Source of the DNA: CAZPMT01 sp964587655
GTDB lineage: Bacteria; Hydrogenedentota; Hydrogenedentia; Hydrogenedentales; SLHB01
Length of the DNA stretch: 64,000 nt
Reading direction: 5' to 3'
Assembly: GCA_964587655.1 (NCBI GenBank)
Contig: CAZPMT010000004.1
Location: 1-64,000, forward strand
In this document: positions 24,375 to 31,850 of the stretch, in pieces
Layout: each line of letters starts with the position of its first letter
Position numbering within the stretch: position 1 is the stretch's first letter
Made by a program: the position numbers and the translations under genes
Notes under the pieces: generated by a model
Told to the model about the DNA's origin: nothing
Databases searched by the model: none
Seen by the model: the letters and a program-made list of their open reading frames with translations, nothing else

Positions 24375-25724
24375 ATGGCTAACATACTGTTCCTCACGCC
24401 CGTCGCGCTCTATCTGGGGACCGTCATCCTCATTACCATGACCATGCGAAGCAAGCCGGAGGATGCCGAGTATTTCTTCGCGGCCAAGCGACTAAACGCA
24501 CTCCAAGCGTTTCTCTCGGTCGTTTCCTCGGAAACATCGGTCGCGACGACGGTCGTGTTCCCCGCCGCGGGCCTGAAGGGCGGGTACATTCTCGTGTGGC
24601 TGCTCCTCGGATACATTGTCGGCCGCACTATCGTGGCCCTGTTCTACCTGCGCGCGCTATACGAATCCTCACGCCTGACGATCTACCAAACCATAAGCTC
24701 GCATCACCGCGTTCTCGAAAGCGCTTACCTTCTCGCAAAATACATCTCCGGGGGAGTCCGCTACTTCATCGGCGGATACGCCCTCCACCAGATCCTCGGC
24801 GGCCCGACCGTCCTCTGGATCCTCATCGTGGCCGCTTGCGTAGCCGCGTACAGTCTTACCGGCGGACTCCGCGCCGTCGTCGCGATGGATCAGATCCAGA
24901 GTGTGCTCATCGTCGGGACCGGCCTGTTTCTCGCTTTCTTTCTCGCGCGGCAGATCCCCGCCGACGCCATGCGCGTACCTTCCTTCTTCGACTGGGATCC
25001 CTCCAACTACACCTTTTCCCCCGTGCTGTTCCTTGGAGGCGTCGTCCTGTCAATCGGTTCCCACGGGGCCGACCAGGACCTGCTTCTACGCATACTATCG
25101 ACGCGAAACTTCCGCTCCGCGCGACGCTCGATGATCCTCTCCGGGTTCGGCGCAGCCTTCCTGATCAGCATCTACCTGATGGTCGGTTATCTCCTTCAAT
25201 TCACCGGCGAAACCGGCCTCAACGCCAAATCACCGCTGGCCGACTTCGTCATGCGCGGCAACGTCCCCCTCCTGAAGGGCGTCTTTCTTGTACTCCTCGC
25301 CGCCGCCGCGATGTCATCGCTCGATTCCACGATCCACTCGACGGGAGCCATCTGGAAATCGTTGGCCAACTCCACCAAACCCGGACGCTACTGGTCCGCG
25401 TTTTCCCTGCTGATCATGGTATGTTTCGCAATCCTCTTCATGGGCCTCGAAAAACGTCATCCCGACTTCCTCGCACTCTGCATGGGCTCCATGAACTACG
25501 TCAACGGCGGCCTCATAGGCGTCTTCACCGTCTTCACCTTCTTCCGAAACCGCCTGACGGGCAACGGCGTTGTCTTCGGTCTCATCGCGGGCTTCCTCAC
25601 CACATCCGTCTGCGAATGGGCCTTCGCACAACCAATCCCCTGGACCTACACCGTCCTTCTAGCCTCCTCCGCCTCACTCATGGCCTGTCTTGCGGCCTCG
25701 CTCCCGCTGCCCCAGAAAGCATAG
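24375..25724 (+). CDS. Sodium:solute symporter (SSS family)
   Basis: A 449-residue integral membrane protein with about 12-13 hydrophobic segments. It belongs to the sodium/solute symporter family: AEYFFAAKRLNALQAFLSVV, SSETSVATTVVFPAAGLKGG and GPTVLWILIVAACVAAYSLT, GGLRAVVAMDQIQSVL are the family's conserved early helices, and GADQDLLLRILSTRNFRSAR is the conserved loop. The substrate may be a sugar, sugar acid or sialic-acid-like compound given the neighbouring carbohydrate genes, but the sequence does not say. The helix count places it in the inner membrane. Confidence 0.9.
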   Translation: MANILFLTPVALYLGTVILITMTMRSKPEDAEYFFAAKRLNALQAFLSVVSSETSVATTVVFPAAGLKGGYILVWLLLGYIVGRTIVALFYLRALYESSRLTIYQTISSHHRVLESAYLLAKYISGGVRYFIGGYALHQILGGPTVLWILIVAACVAAYSLTGGLRAVVAMDQIQSVLIVGTGLFLAFFLARQIPADAMRVPSFFDWDPSNYTFSPVLFLGGVVLSIGSHGADQDLLLRILSTRNFRSARRSMILSGFGAAFLISIYLMVGYLLQFTGETGLNAKSPLADFVMRGNVPLLKGVFLVLLAAAAMSSLDSTIHSTGAIWKSLANSTKPGRYWSAFSLLIMVCFAILFMGLEKRHPDFLALCMGSMNYVNGGLIGVFTVFTFFRNRLTGNGVVFGLIAGFLTTSVCEWAFAQPIPWTYTVLLASSASLMACLAASLPLPQKA

Positions 25725-25818
25725 GCCACCACAAATCCCATATTGCACACTGGGTATCCTCTTGCTGGGAAAGAGGGACTATACTTACAGAAGGTGTTGG
25801 ACGGTACGGGTGGCGGCC

Positions 25819-27075
25819 ATGACGGAGTTGGTTGACGAGTTGTCGCGGGCGCAGCGGGGCGATGTCGATGCCTACGGACGCGTGGTCCGGCGGTTTCAAG
25901 ACATGGCCTGCGGGTACGCCTATGCGATCTTGAGCGACTTCCATCTGGCAGAGGAGGTCACGCAGGAGGCGTTTGTCGAGGCATACATCACGCTGCCGCG
26001 GCTTCGTGAGCCTGCCGCGTTTCCGTGCGTACTGCGGCGGATCGTCTTCAAGCATTGCGATCGCGTCACACGCCGGAAGCGCGTCCATACGGAGACCCTC
26101 GACGAGCACACCGGCGCGGCCTCGAACGCGCCCCGGCCCGATGAGGCCGCGGCGACGCGCGAGATGCACGACGAGGTGCTCGCCGTTCTGCGAAGCCTGC
26201 CGGAGCATCAGCGAACGGTGACAACGCTGTTCTACATCGACGGCTATTCGCAGAACGAGATCGCGGATTTCCTCGAGGTGCCGGTCACCACCGTCAAGAA
26301 GCGCCTTCACGATGCACGAAACCGAATGAAAGGGAGGTTGATGAACATGGTGAAGGAAACGCTCGAACATCATGCGCCGGATGAACGCTTCTCGAAAAAG
26401 ATCGTCGCGGAGCTGCTTGCGATGCCGCGTCCGCTCGATATCGAGAACCACCCGGTGCGTCAGGTGCGAGACGCCGTCCTGGCCGCGTTACCAGAGTACA
26501 AAACGATCGCCGATGAGGAAATCCTCGACCGGCTCGACTTCGTCGCGATCGGCGGGAACCCCGAGCACGTGTATCACGTGGATGACGGCCATGTGCTGCG
26601 GAGGGAGATGACCACGGCGACCGTGCTGGCCATGCGTGGCCGCACGCCGCCGGTGCGCATCATCGCCGCGGGCCGCGTGTTCCGTCCAGGCGTGCAACAG
26701 GAGGACCGGATCCGACTACGGGTGTACCACCAACTCGATGTCCTTTGCATCGAACCAGGAGTGGACCTCGAAACGATGAAGGCTACTTTCGCAAGGGCGG
26801 TGCATGCCGCGGTCGGTTCCATCGAGATCCGCTGGGAGCGTTTGGACGGCGAGTTCACCTTCACGGTTCAGAGCCATCACGCCTCCGTGAAGATCTCGAA
26901 CGGCTGGCTCAGAATTGCCGGTTGCGGCATAGTTCGCCCCGATCTGCTGAAGCAGGCTGGCTTCGATCCGAATACCGTGAGCGGGTTCGGCTTCGGCCTC
27001 GGACTCGAACGGCTCGCGATGGCCAAGCTCCACATCAACGATATCCGCGATCTCTGGCAGCCGCCGTACCTCTAG
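25819..27075 (+). CDS. ECF sigma factor fused to a PheS-like (class II aaRS core) domain
   Basis: A 418-residue protein. Residues 5-85 form sigma region 2 (VVRRFQDMACGYAYAILSDF, AEEVTQEAFVEAYITLPRL) and residues 115-172 region 4 (LRSLPEHQRTVTTLFYIDGY, SQNEIADFLEVPVTTVKKRL). From about residue 185 the sequence becomes a phenylalanyl-tRNA synthetase alpha-subunit-like core: HPVRQVRDAVLAALPEYKTI, motif-2-like GRVFRPG, and motif 3 GFGFGLGLERLAMAKLHIND. The Phe-pocket signature HQ-x-EG reads YHQLDVL and the TS/H pocket reads REMTTAT, so amino-acid activation is doubtful. One continuous frame supports a true fusion, perhaps a ligand-sensing sigma factor. ATG 25819 follows the SSS gene by 94 bases. 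Confidence 0.85.
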   Translation: MTELVDELSRAQRGDVDAYGRVVRRFQDMACGYAYAILSDFHLAEEVTQEAFVEAYITLPRLREPAAFPCVLRRIVFKHCDRVTRRKRVHTETLDEHTGAASNAPRPDEAAATREMHDEVLAVLRSLPEHQRTVTTLFYIDGYSQNEIADFLEVPVTTVKKRLHDARNRMKGRLMNMVKETLEHHAPDERFSKKIVAELLAMPRPLDIENHPVRQVRDAVLAALPEYKTIADEEILDRLDFVAIGGNPEHVYHVDDGHVLRREMTTATVLAMRGRTPPVRIIAAGRVFRPGVQQEDRIRLRVYHQLDVLCIEPGVDLETMKATFARAVHAAVGSIEIRWERLDGEFTFTVQSHHASVKISNGWLRIAGCGIVRPDLLKQAGFDPNTVSGFGFGLGLERLAMAKLHINDIRDLWQPPYL

Positions 27076-27093
27076 GTGACGAGTAAGCGGTTA

Positions 27094-27117
27094 GACAAGG
27101 GGTTGCAACCCCTTGTC
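27094..27117. terminator. Perfect 24-bp palindrome, terminator-like, copy 1
   Basis: Twelve-base arms GACAAGGGGTTG / CAACCCCTTGTC followed by TTT on the plus strand. It lies between the convergent sigma-PheS gene and prepilin gene, so it can serve both. A near-identical copy, one base different, is at 28061-28084. Confidence 0.7.
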
Positions 27118-27138
27118 TTTCATGACGCACCGCCGCCG

Positions 27139-27957
27139 TTATAATGCGGCAACCACGGTGGCCAACTCGGCGAATACTGGCGAAACAGGGAATTTGCCCG
27201 GATAGCGGATAAATTCCGCGTGACCGTCCATATAGAGGACGTTGCAGCCGCCCGGTATATGGTTGAACGAGGAAGGCACGAGGCCCAACCAGTCCCATTG
27301 AACGGGGATCTCGCTCTGTGCCTTCGCCGAGGCGGCCGGATTGTTGATATCGGTAATGAAGAACCGCTCGATGCCCTCGCGCAGCCGGTAGAAGGTGCGA
27401 TCTTCGACAGAGGCATCCTGGTCGGGGGAAATGACACCGCCCAGCAGTTGGGCCACGGCTACTGAAGCCTGCGTCACCTCATCGTCCGTCGTGATCGCCC
27501 AGCCCAAATAGTTGTAGCTGATGCCATCGAAGCATGCGGTGATGGGGTGGCCCTGGGCGTCGTTGAAGAGTCCCGTGCCGTAAGGGCCTCCGGAGTAGAA
27601 TGCCTGGAAATTGTCCCCGTCGGACGGACACATCCAGATATTCATGTCCGTGAGATACTCCGGGTAAATGGCGGCTCCGTCAGGGCAACCGACGAAACCG
27701 ACGTATGCGGACGGATCCGCGTTATTTGGACATGTCCCCATAGGATCGCCGATGGGCGGGAACTTCTGGCCCTTCGCCTCGTTCGCGTACATCTTGAACA
27801 CGAGCCCGAACTGCTTCAAGTTATTCTGGCAGCTTGACCGGCGCGCAGCCTCCCTCGCCCGCGACAAAGCCGGCAGCAGGATGGCCGCCAAGATACCGAT
27901 AATGGCGATGACCACCAGCAACTCAATCAAAGTGAAACCTCTCGATGTGCGTTTCAT
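27139..27957 (-). CDS. Type IV prepilin-like / DUF1559 protein
   Basis: A 272-residue protein with a textbook prepilin N-terminus: short basic leader MKRTSRG, then FTLIELLVVIAIIGILAAIL with Glu at +5 of the mature protein, to be cleaved by prepilin peptidase. The C-terminus carries the H-X-DG-type motif (FNHIPGGCNVLYMDGHAEFI) of DUF1559 proteins, which are abundant in Planctomycetes and relatives. ATG 27957 has AAGGAGGAAAG upstream. It probably builds a pseudopilus for secretion or surface attachment. It stands alone, flanked on both sides by the same palindrome. Confidence 0.92.
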   Translation of the reverse strand: MKRTSRGFTLIELLVVIAIIGILAAILLPALSRAREAARRSSCQNNLKQFGLVFKMYANEAKGQKFPPIGDPMGTCPNNADPSAYVGFVGCPDGAAIYPEYLTDMNIWMCPSDGDNFQAFYSGGPYGTGLFNDAQGHPITACFDGISYNYLGWAITTDDEVTQASVAVAQLLGGVISPDQDASVEDRTFYRLREGIERFFITDINNPAASAKAQSEIPVQWDWLGLVPSSFNHIPGGCNVLYMDGHAEFIRYPGKFPVSPVFAELATVVAAL

Positions 27958-28060
27958 GATTACTTTCCTCCTTCTGTACCAAGAATCCGTTGCCAACACT
28001 ACAAGAACCCGTACCGCGTGTTGCAGTCTACAACATCGATGAATTTTCCGCAATGAGCTT

Positions 28061-28084
28061 GACAAGGGGCTGCAACCCCTTGTC
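28061..28084. terminator. 24-bp palindrome, terminator-like, copy 2
   Basis: Arms GACAAGGGGCTG / CAACCCCTTGTC with TTT on the plus strand. It lies just beyond the stop of the DUF4091 gene (minus strand) and about 100 bases upstream of the prepilin gene, so it probably ends the DUF4091 transcript. Confidence 0.65.
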
Positions 28085-28092
28085 TTTCGCCG

Positions 28093-31000
28093 CTACTTCG
28101 TGTTCCTAAGCGCGAGAATCTCGTGTGCGATGCGCTCTCGATATTCGAGGAATAGATTGAAATCGATCTCATAGTCGCGCGTCATGCGTGTGATCTCGTC
28201 GATCGATCCGATCTGCCAACCCACGATCTTCCCGGCCGCCTCGTCAATGAGCGCCTCCGCGCGATCCGCGTCTTCTTTTCGTCCGGCCGCGCGGGCCTTC
28301 GTGATCTCCTCGCGCAACACGTATACCGCGCGAAAGTCTTCGACGCCGTCACGGTCGGCTTCCCAGCGCCGGGACGGCGTCACCTGATCATTGGTTTGAT
28401 AAACGGCGGAGTGGTCCGTATCCGTTGAGGCCCACCAGTTGTCCTCGCCGCGATAGACCCAGTAGCCCGCGCCTTCGAGCCCGAACTTGATTGCGAACCA
28501 TGCGAATGCGCGGTAGTGTCCGAGCGGCAGTAGGTCCTTCGCGGGGCCGGGCGCCTCATAGGCCCACAGCCGCTTTGCGTTCTTATGAAACCACTCTAGG
28601 AGCGCCGGATCGCGTTTTAGCAGGTTCATCTCGGGTTGCCAGATGTCGATCAGACCCTTGAACTCATTGAGGTATTCCACGCGCACAAGTCCCGCCGGAT
28701 CGGCGTACACCTGAGCTTTCGGGTCCGCGTTCTTCACTCGTTGGCAGAAGCGCTTCAGTTGAGGTACTTGGGTGAAGCCCGTGTTCCACGGCTCGTCAAT
28801 GGGATAGAAGGCCCACTGCCGATAGTCAAACCCCTTCGCGGAAAGGTGCGACGCCAGTTCCTGAATGCTCGTCTTGAATCCGGCGAGGTACTCCGGGCTA
28901 TCTTCCGCGGGCGCGGCGTCATGCCACCATTTGCAGGACGGCGGACCGCTCCAGAGCAGCGTGAAATGCGCCGGTACGCGCGCGAGATTGCGGTCAAACT
29001 CAGCCCAGTCGATTTCACCCTCGCGGATTCCCGAGACAGCCACGGGGATCGACGGCAGGGGCGGACCGTATATCACTGAAATGCCGTGCTCGATCATGTC
29101 CTTACGCGCTTGGTCCGACGTTTCTCCGAAGCTGAAGCTGCACCAATTGATCTTCGCGAACACGTCCTCGGGAAGCTCGATGGGCCGCACCTCGATCCGC
29201 ACGGGAATCGCGCGGAACGTGGCCGGCTTCGTCAGGCTGCCGAGGTAGAGCGTAAGCTCGTGCGTTCCTGGCTTGAGGCCGCGCGTGTCCACGGTGAGCC
29301 ACAATTGGCGCGCCTCTTCGGGCGGCAACGTTAAGGCGCGCGACGCGTCGAGTTCCGGCAATGCGTCGAAGACCCGGTCATGCAGCACCGCCGCCACGGG
29401 CACGACCCGGCGCAAGGTCACGTGCTTCGCCGGTTCTGGTTCGAGCGGGCGCGTCTGCCTGGGCCACGGATCGGCGAACGTGCAGCGGACATCGAACGGC
29501 GCGGCGGTGACGTTGCGAAGGGTCAGCACCGCGTGTTCGAACTCGTTGCCGAACGCGCGGATCGTCAACGGCGCATCCGTATCGAGCGTCTCAGGTATCG
29601 CTTCGGGGTCAAAGGGATCCCACGGGTTTGCGTCCTGCCAGCAGACGAAACCGCCGGCGCCGCCCTTGCTCCAGAAATCGCCGAGTGCGCCTGCGAATGC
29701 ATCGAGTGCGGCCGCGTGCGCGCGCAGCTTGTTGGCTTTTTCGGCCAGGGTTACCGCTGAAGCTTTCGATGATGCCAGCGCTCGGATCGCGTCCTGTTCG
29801 GCGCGGAGCATCGCCATGCGCGTCAACAGAGGCGTCGTATCGGCACGTTTCTCCTCTCCCGCCTTCGCGGCCTTCTCGCAACGCTGGGCAACCTCATCGA
29901 AACGACAGAAATCCGGGGGTAGCGGAACGGCCTCGCGCACGCCCACAAGAGCGGGTGTACTGGAATCCGTAGTATGCAGATGAATGACCACCTGGGCCGC
30001 TTCATCGCCGACGAATCGCACGGGGACCGCCGCCGACGTGGCCCCGGCCCTCAGATCAATGATTCGGGTCTCATCATGCAAGGCCGCATATATGACGACC
30101 ACTTCAAGGAACGCGTTCTCCGGGACCGGGTCCTGCCAGGACACCCGCCACGAACTGTCGCCCCAGACAATATCGCCGGATTCGATCCCCATCTCGCCCA
30201 CGGGCCGCATATCCAGCAGGGCGTGGGGCGCTGATTCGGTGCCAGGCCCCGGCATGCCGCCTTCCTGTACATTGCCGTTCGCGGTGGCGCCGGTCATCCG
30301 CGAGCTCCCGCGCAACGATGGCCAGCCAACGCGCCCGGCTGCATTCCAGGTCAACGCTTGGATCTGGTTCGGTCCTTCCGAGCCGATGACGGCTTCAAGG
30401 TGGCCGTCCCCATCGATATCGCCGATGGCGGGCGTCGCGTTCGCGCCGGATCCGAGCTTCAACTCGGACTTGATCGCGCCATTCGCCGCCACTACCCAAC
30501 CCGTCGCCTTTGTCCTAGGGTCCGCTCCGCGCATGCAGGCGATGATCTCGGGTTGACCGTCTCCGTCAATGTCCGCCACGGCTGGCGCCCAGAACAGCCC
30601 ATGTCCGCCAAGCTCGGTCTGCCAACGCCGGCTACCGTCGGCATTCTCGCAATAGAGGTTGTTCCCCTTGTCCCCGTGAAGCACCTCGAAGAGACCGTCG
30701 CTGTCGAGATCAACCACCGCGTTCGAGACGTATCCCTGCATCACGTCTTTCGTCCTCCACAGAAACGCGCCGGTAACGGCATCGAGCGCCATGAGGCACG
30801 TGGCGTTGCCGACGTTGCTCCGCGTGATCAGGACCTCCGGTTTGCCGTCACCGTTGAGATCGGCCAGGTTCGGCCCGGAGCGTCCGTAGGGGGCCAGCTC
30901 CGTATGTCGCCATTGCACGCGCCCGAACGAGTCGAGGCAGTAGATGTGTCCATTGTCCGTGCCGTACACGATCTCCGAAGCTTTGTCTCCGTCCACGCAA

Positions 31001-31521
31001 CCGACCGCGATGACGCCCACGCGAAACCGGTCCCCGAAGAACCGCCAGAGCAGTTCGCCGCGCGCGCTCAGGCAGTTCAGCCAGCCGTCGTCAAACCCCG
31101 CGAGGATCTCAAGACCACGGTTCGGCGTCAGGTCGGCGGCGACAAGCACCTTGAAGCCTCCTGCGGGCGTTTCAAACGCGTGGGTCCAACGGACCTGTCC
31201 CTGCTGATCCAGGCACACGACAGTCCCGTCCGAAAGCGCAACCACGGATTCCACGGACTCATCCATGTCGATGTCGGCCACGGTAGCCGGCGTTGCCACC
31301 CGCGCGGGCTGCACGGATTTCCATACTTCCGTCCCCTTGCCGTCCAGGCGTATCACGGACGTCCCGGCCGTGACGACCACGCCCGACGGCTGGTCCGCAC
31401 TCGGGAACAAGGTTGGTGCGGCTGCGGGCGCTTCGATCGAGTAGCTCCACTCGATCGTCTGGGCTCTTGCGAATCCCGCCAAGGCGAGCACGATCAGGAA
31501 AGCGACCATCCGTCTCTTCAT
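28093..31521 (-). CDS. Secreted propeller plus DUF4091 (GH123-like) protein
   Basis: A 1,142-residue exported protein (ATG 31521, signal peptide KRRMVAFLIVLALAGFARAQ). Residues 25-420 form a PQQ/FG-GAP-like propeller with repeated calcium-type DxDxDG loops (ADIDMDESVESV, ADLNGDGKPEVLI, ADIDGDGQPEIIA, GDIDGDGHLEAVI). The second half is a TIM-barrel-like DUF4091 region related to GH123: FAKINWCSFSFGETSDQARK, QWAFYPIDEPWNTGF, VYADPAGLVRVEYLN, WVYRGEDNWW. The DEP motif keeps the acidic pair seen in GH123 beta-N-acetylgalactosaminidases. Substrate unproven. Confidence 0.8.
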   Translation of the reverse strand: MKRRMVAFLIVLALAGFARAQTIEWSYSIEAPAAAPTLFPSADQPSGVVVTAGTSVIRLDGKGTEVWKSVQPARVATPATVADIDMDESVESVVALSDGTVVCLDQQGQVRWTHAFETPAGGFKVLVAADLTPNRGLEILAGFDDGWLNCLSARGELLWRFFGDRFRVGVIAVGCVDGDKASEIVYGTDNGHIYCLDSFGRVQWRHTELAPYGRSGPNLADLNGDGKPEVLITRSNVGNATCLMALDAVTGAFLWRTKDVMQGYVSNAVVDLDSDGLFEVLHGDKGNNLYCENADGSRRWQTELGGHGLFWAPAVADIDGDGQPEIIACMRGADPRTKATGWVVAANGAIKSELKLGSGANATPAIGDIDGDGHLEAVIGSEGPNQIQALTWNAAGRVGWPSLRGSSRMTGATANGNVQEGGMPGPGTESAPHALLDMRPVGEMGIESGDIVWGDSSWRVSWQDPVPENAFLEVVVIYAALHDETRIIDLRAGATSAAVPVRFVGDEAAQVVIHLHTTDSSTPALVGVREAVPLPPDFCRFDEVAQRCEKAAKAGEEKRADTTPLLTRMAMLRAEQDAIRALASSKASAVTLAEKANKLRAHAAALDAFAGALGDFWSKGGAGGFVCWQDANPWDPFDPEAIPETLDTDAPLTIRAFGNEFEHAVLTLRNVTAAPFDVRCTFADPWPRQTRPLEPEPAKHVTLRRVVPVAAVLHDRVFDALPELDASRALTLPPEEARQLWLTVDTRGLKPGTHELTLYLGSLTKPATFRAIPVRIEVRPIELPEDVFAKINWCSFSFGETSDQARKDMIEHGISVIYGPPLPSIPVAVSGIREGEIDWAEFDRNLARVPAHFTLLWSGPPSCKWWHDAAPAEDSPEYLAGFKTSIQELASHLSAKGFDYRQWAFYPIDEPWNTGFTQVPQLKRFCQRVKNADPKAQVYADPAGLVRVEYLNEFKGLIDIWQPEMNLLKRDPALLEWFHKNAKRLWAYEAPGPAKDLLPLGHYRAFAWFAIKFGLEGAGYWVYRGEDNWWASTDTDHSAVYQTNDQVTPSRRWEADRDGVEDFRAVYVLREEITKARAAGRKEDADRAEALIDEAAGKIVGWQIGSIDEITRMTRDYEIDFNLFLEYRERIAHEILALRNTK

Positions 31522-31607
31522 TCGAGGACACCTTTCTTCCGAATCTTGGATTTGGTGTAGTGAGTCATCATGTTGGTAACTTATGCGAGACCGCGAAGTC
31601 ACCTCAG

Positions 31608-31627
31608 TTCCCCCTTCAAAGGGGGAA
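31608..31627. terminator. Small hairpin TTCCCCC/GGGGGAA
   Basis: A 7-bp perfect stem with a 6-nt loop, 11 bases past the stop of the small minus-strand gene at 31639-31827 and upstream of the DUF4091 gene. It has no strong U-run on the minus strand, so it is only a tentative terminator. Confidence 0.4.
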
Positions 31628-31638
31628 AATGGCGCACG

Positions 31639-31827
31639 TCAACGCACAGCAAGAAGGCATACTCCGAGTTTCTGCTCGAGTTCGTTCAAGCCAGCGAGCT
31701 TATCGGCGGGGAGCAGATCCGGTTCTATGCACACCTCCTTCAGGGCGAGCAGCCGGATGCTCTCGGCGTACTCGAATTCCTGGACGGCCTTGATGTGCTC
31801 TTTCGTGAGATTCGCGAACACAAACAT
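31639..31827 (-). CDS. Small hypothetical protein (62 aa)
   Basis: A 62-residue protein, accepted because ATG 31827 is preceded by a good AAAGGAG SD and it lies 23 bases after the GH3/LysM stop on the same strand. MFVFANLTKEHIKAVQEFEY is followed by a Leu-rich, acidic helical part and a late cysteine. No family recognised and no membrane segment. Confidence 0.55.
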   Translation of the reverse strand: MFVFANLTKEHIKAVQEFEYAESIRLLALKEVCIEPDLLPADKLAGLNELEQKLGVCLLAVR

Positions 31828-31850
31828 GACGTGACTCCTTTCCGGTCGGC

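Noticed and set aside
28741..31560. Several plus-strand frames opposite the DUF4091 gene
   Set aside because: All are antisense shadows of a protein with a signal peptide, propeller repeats and a DEP motif.
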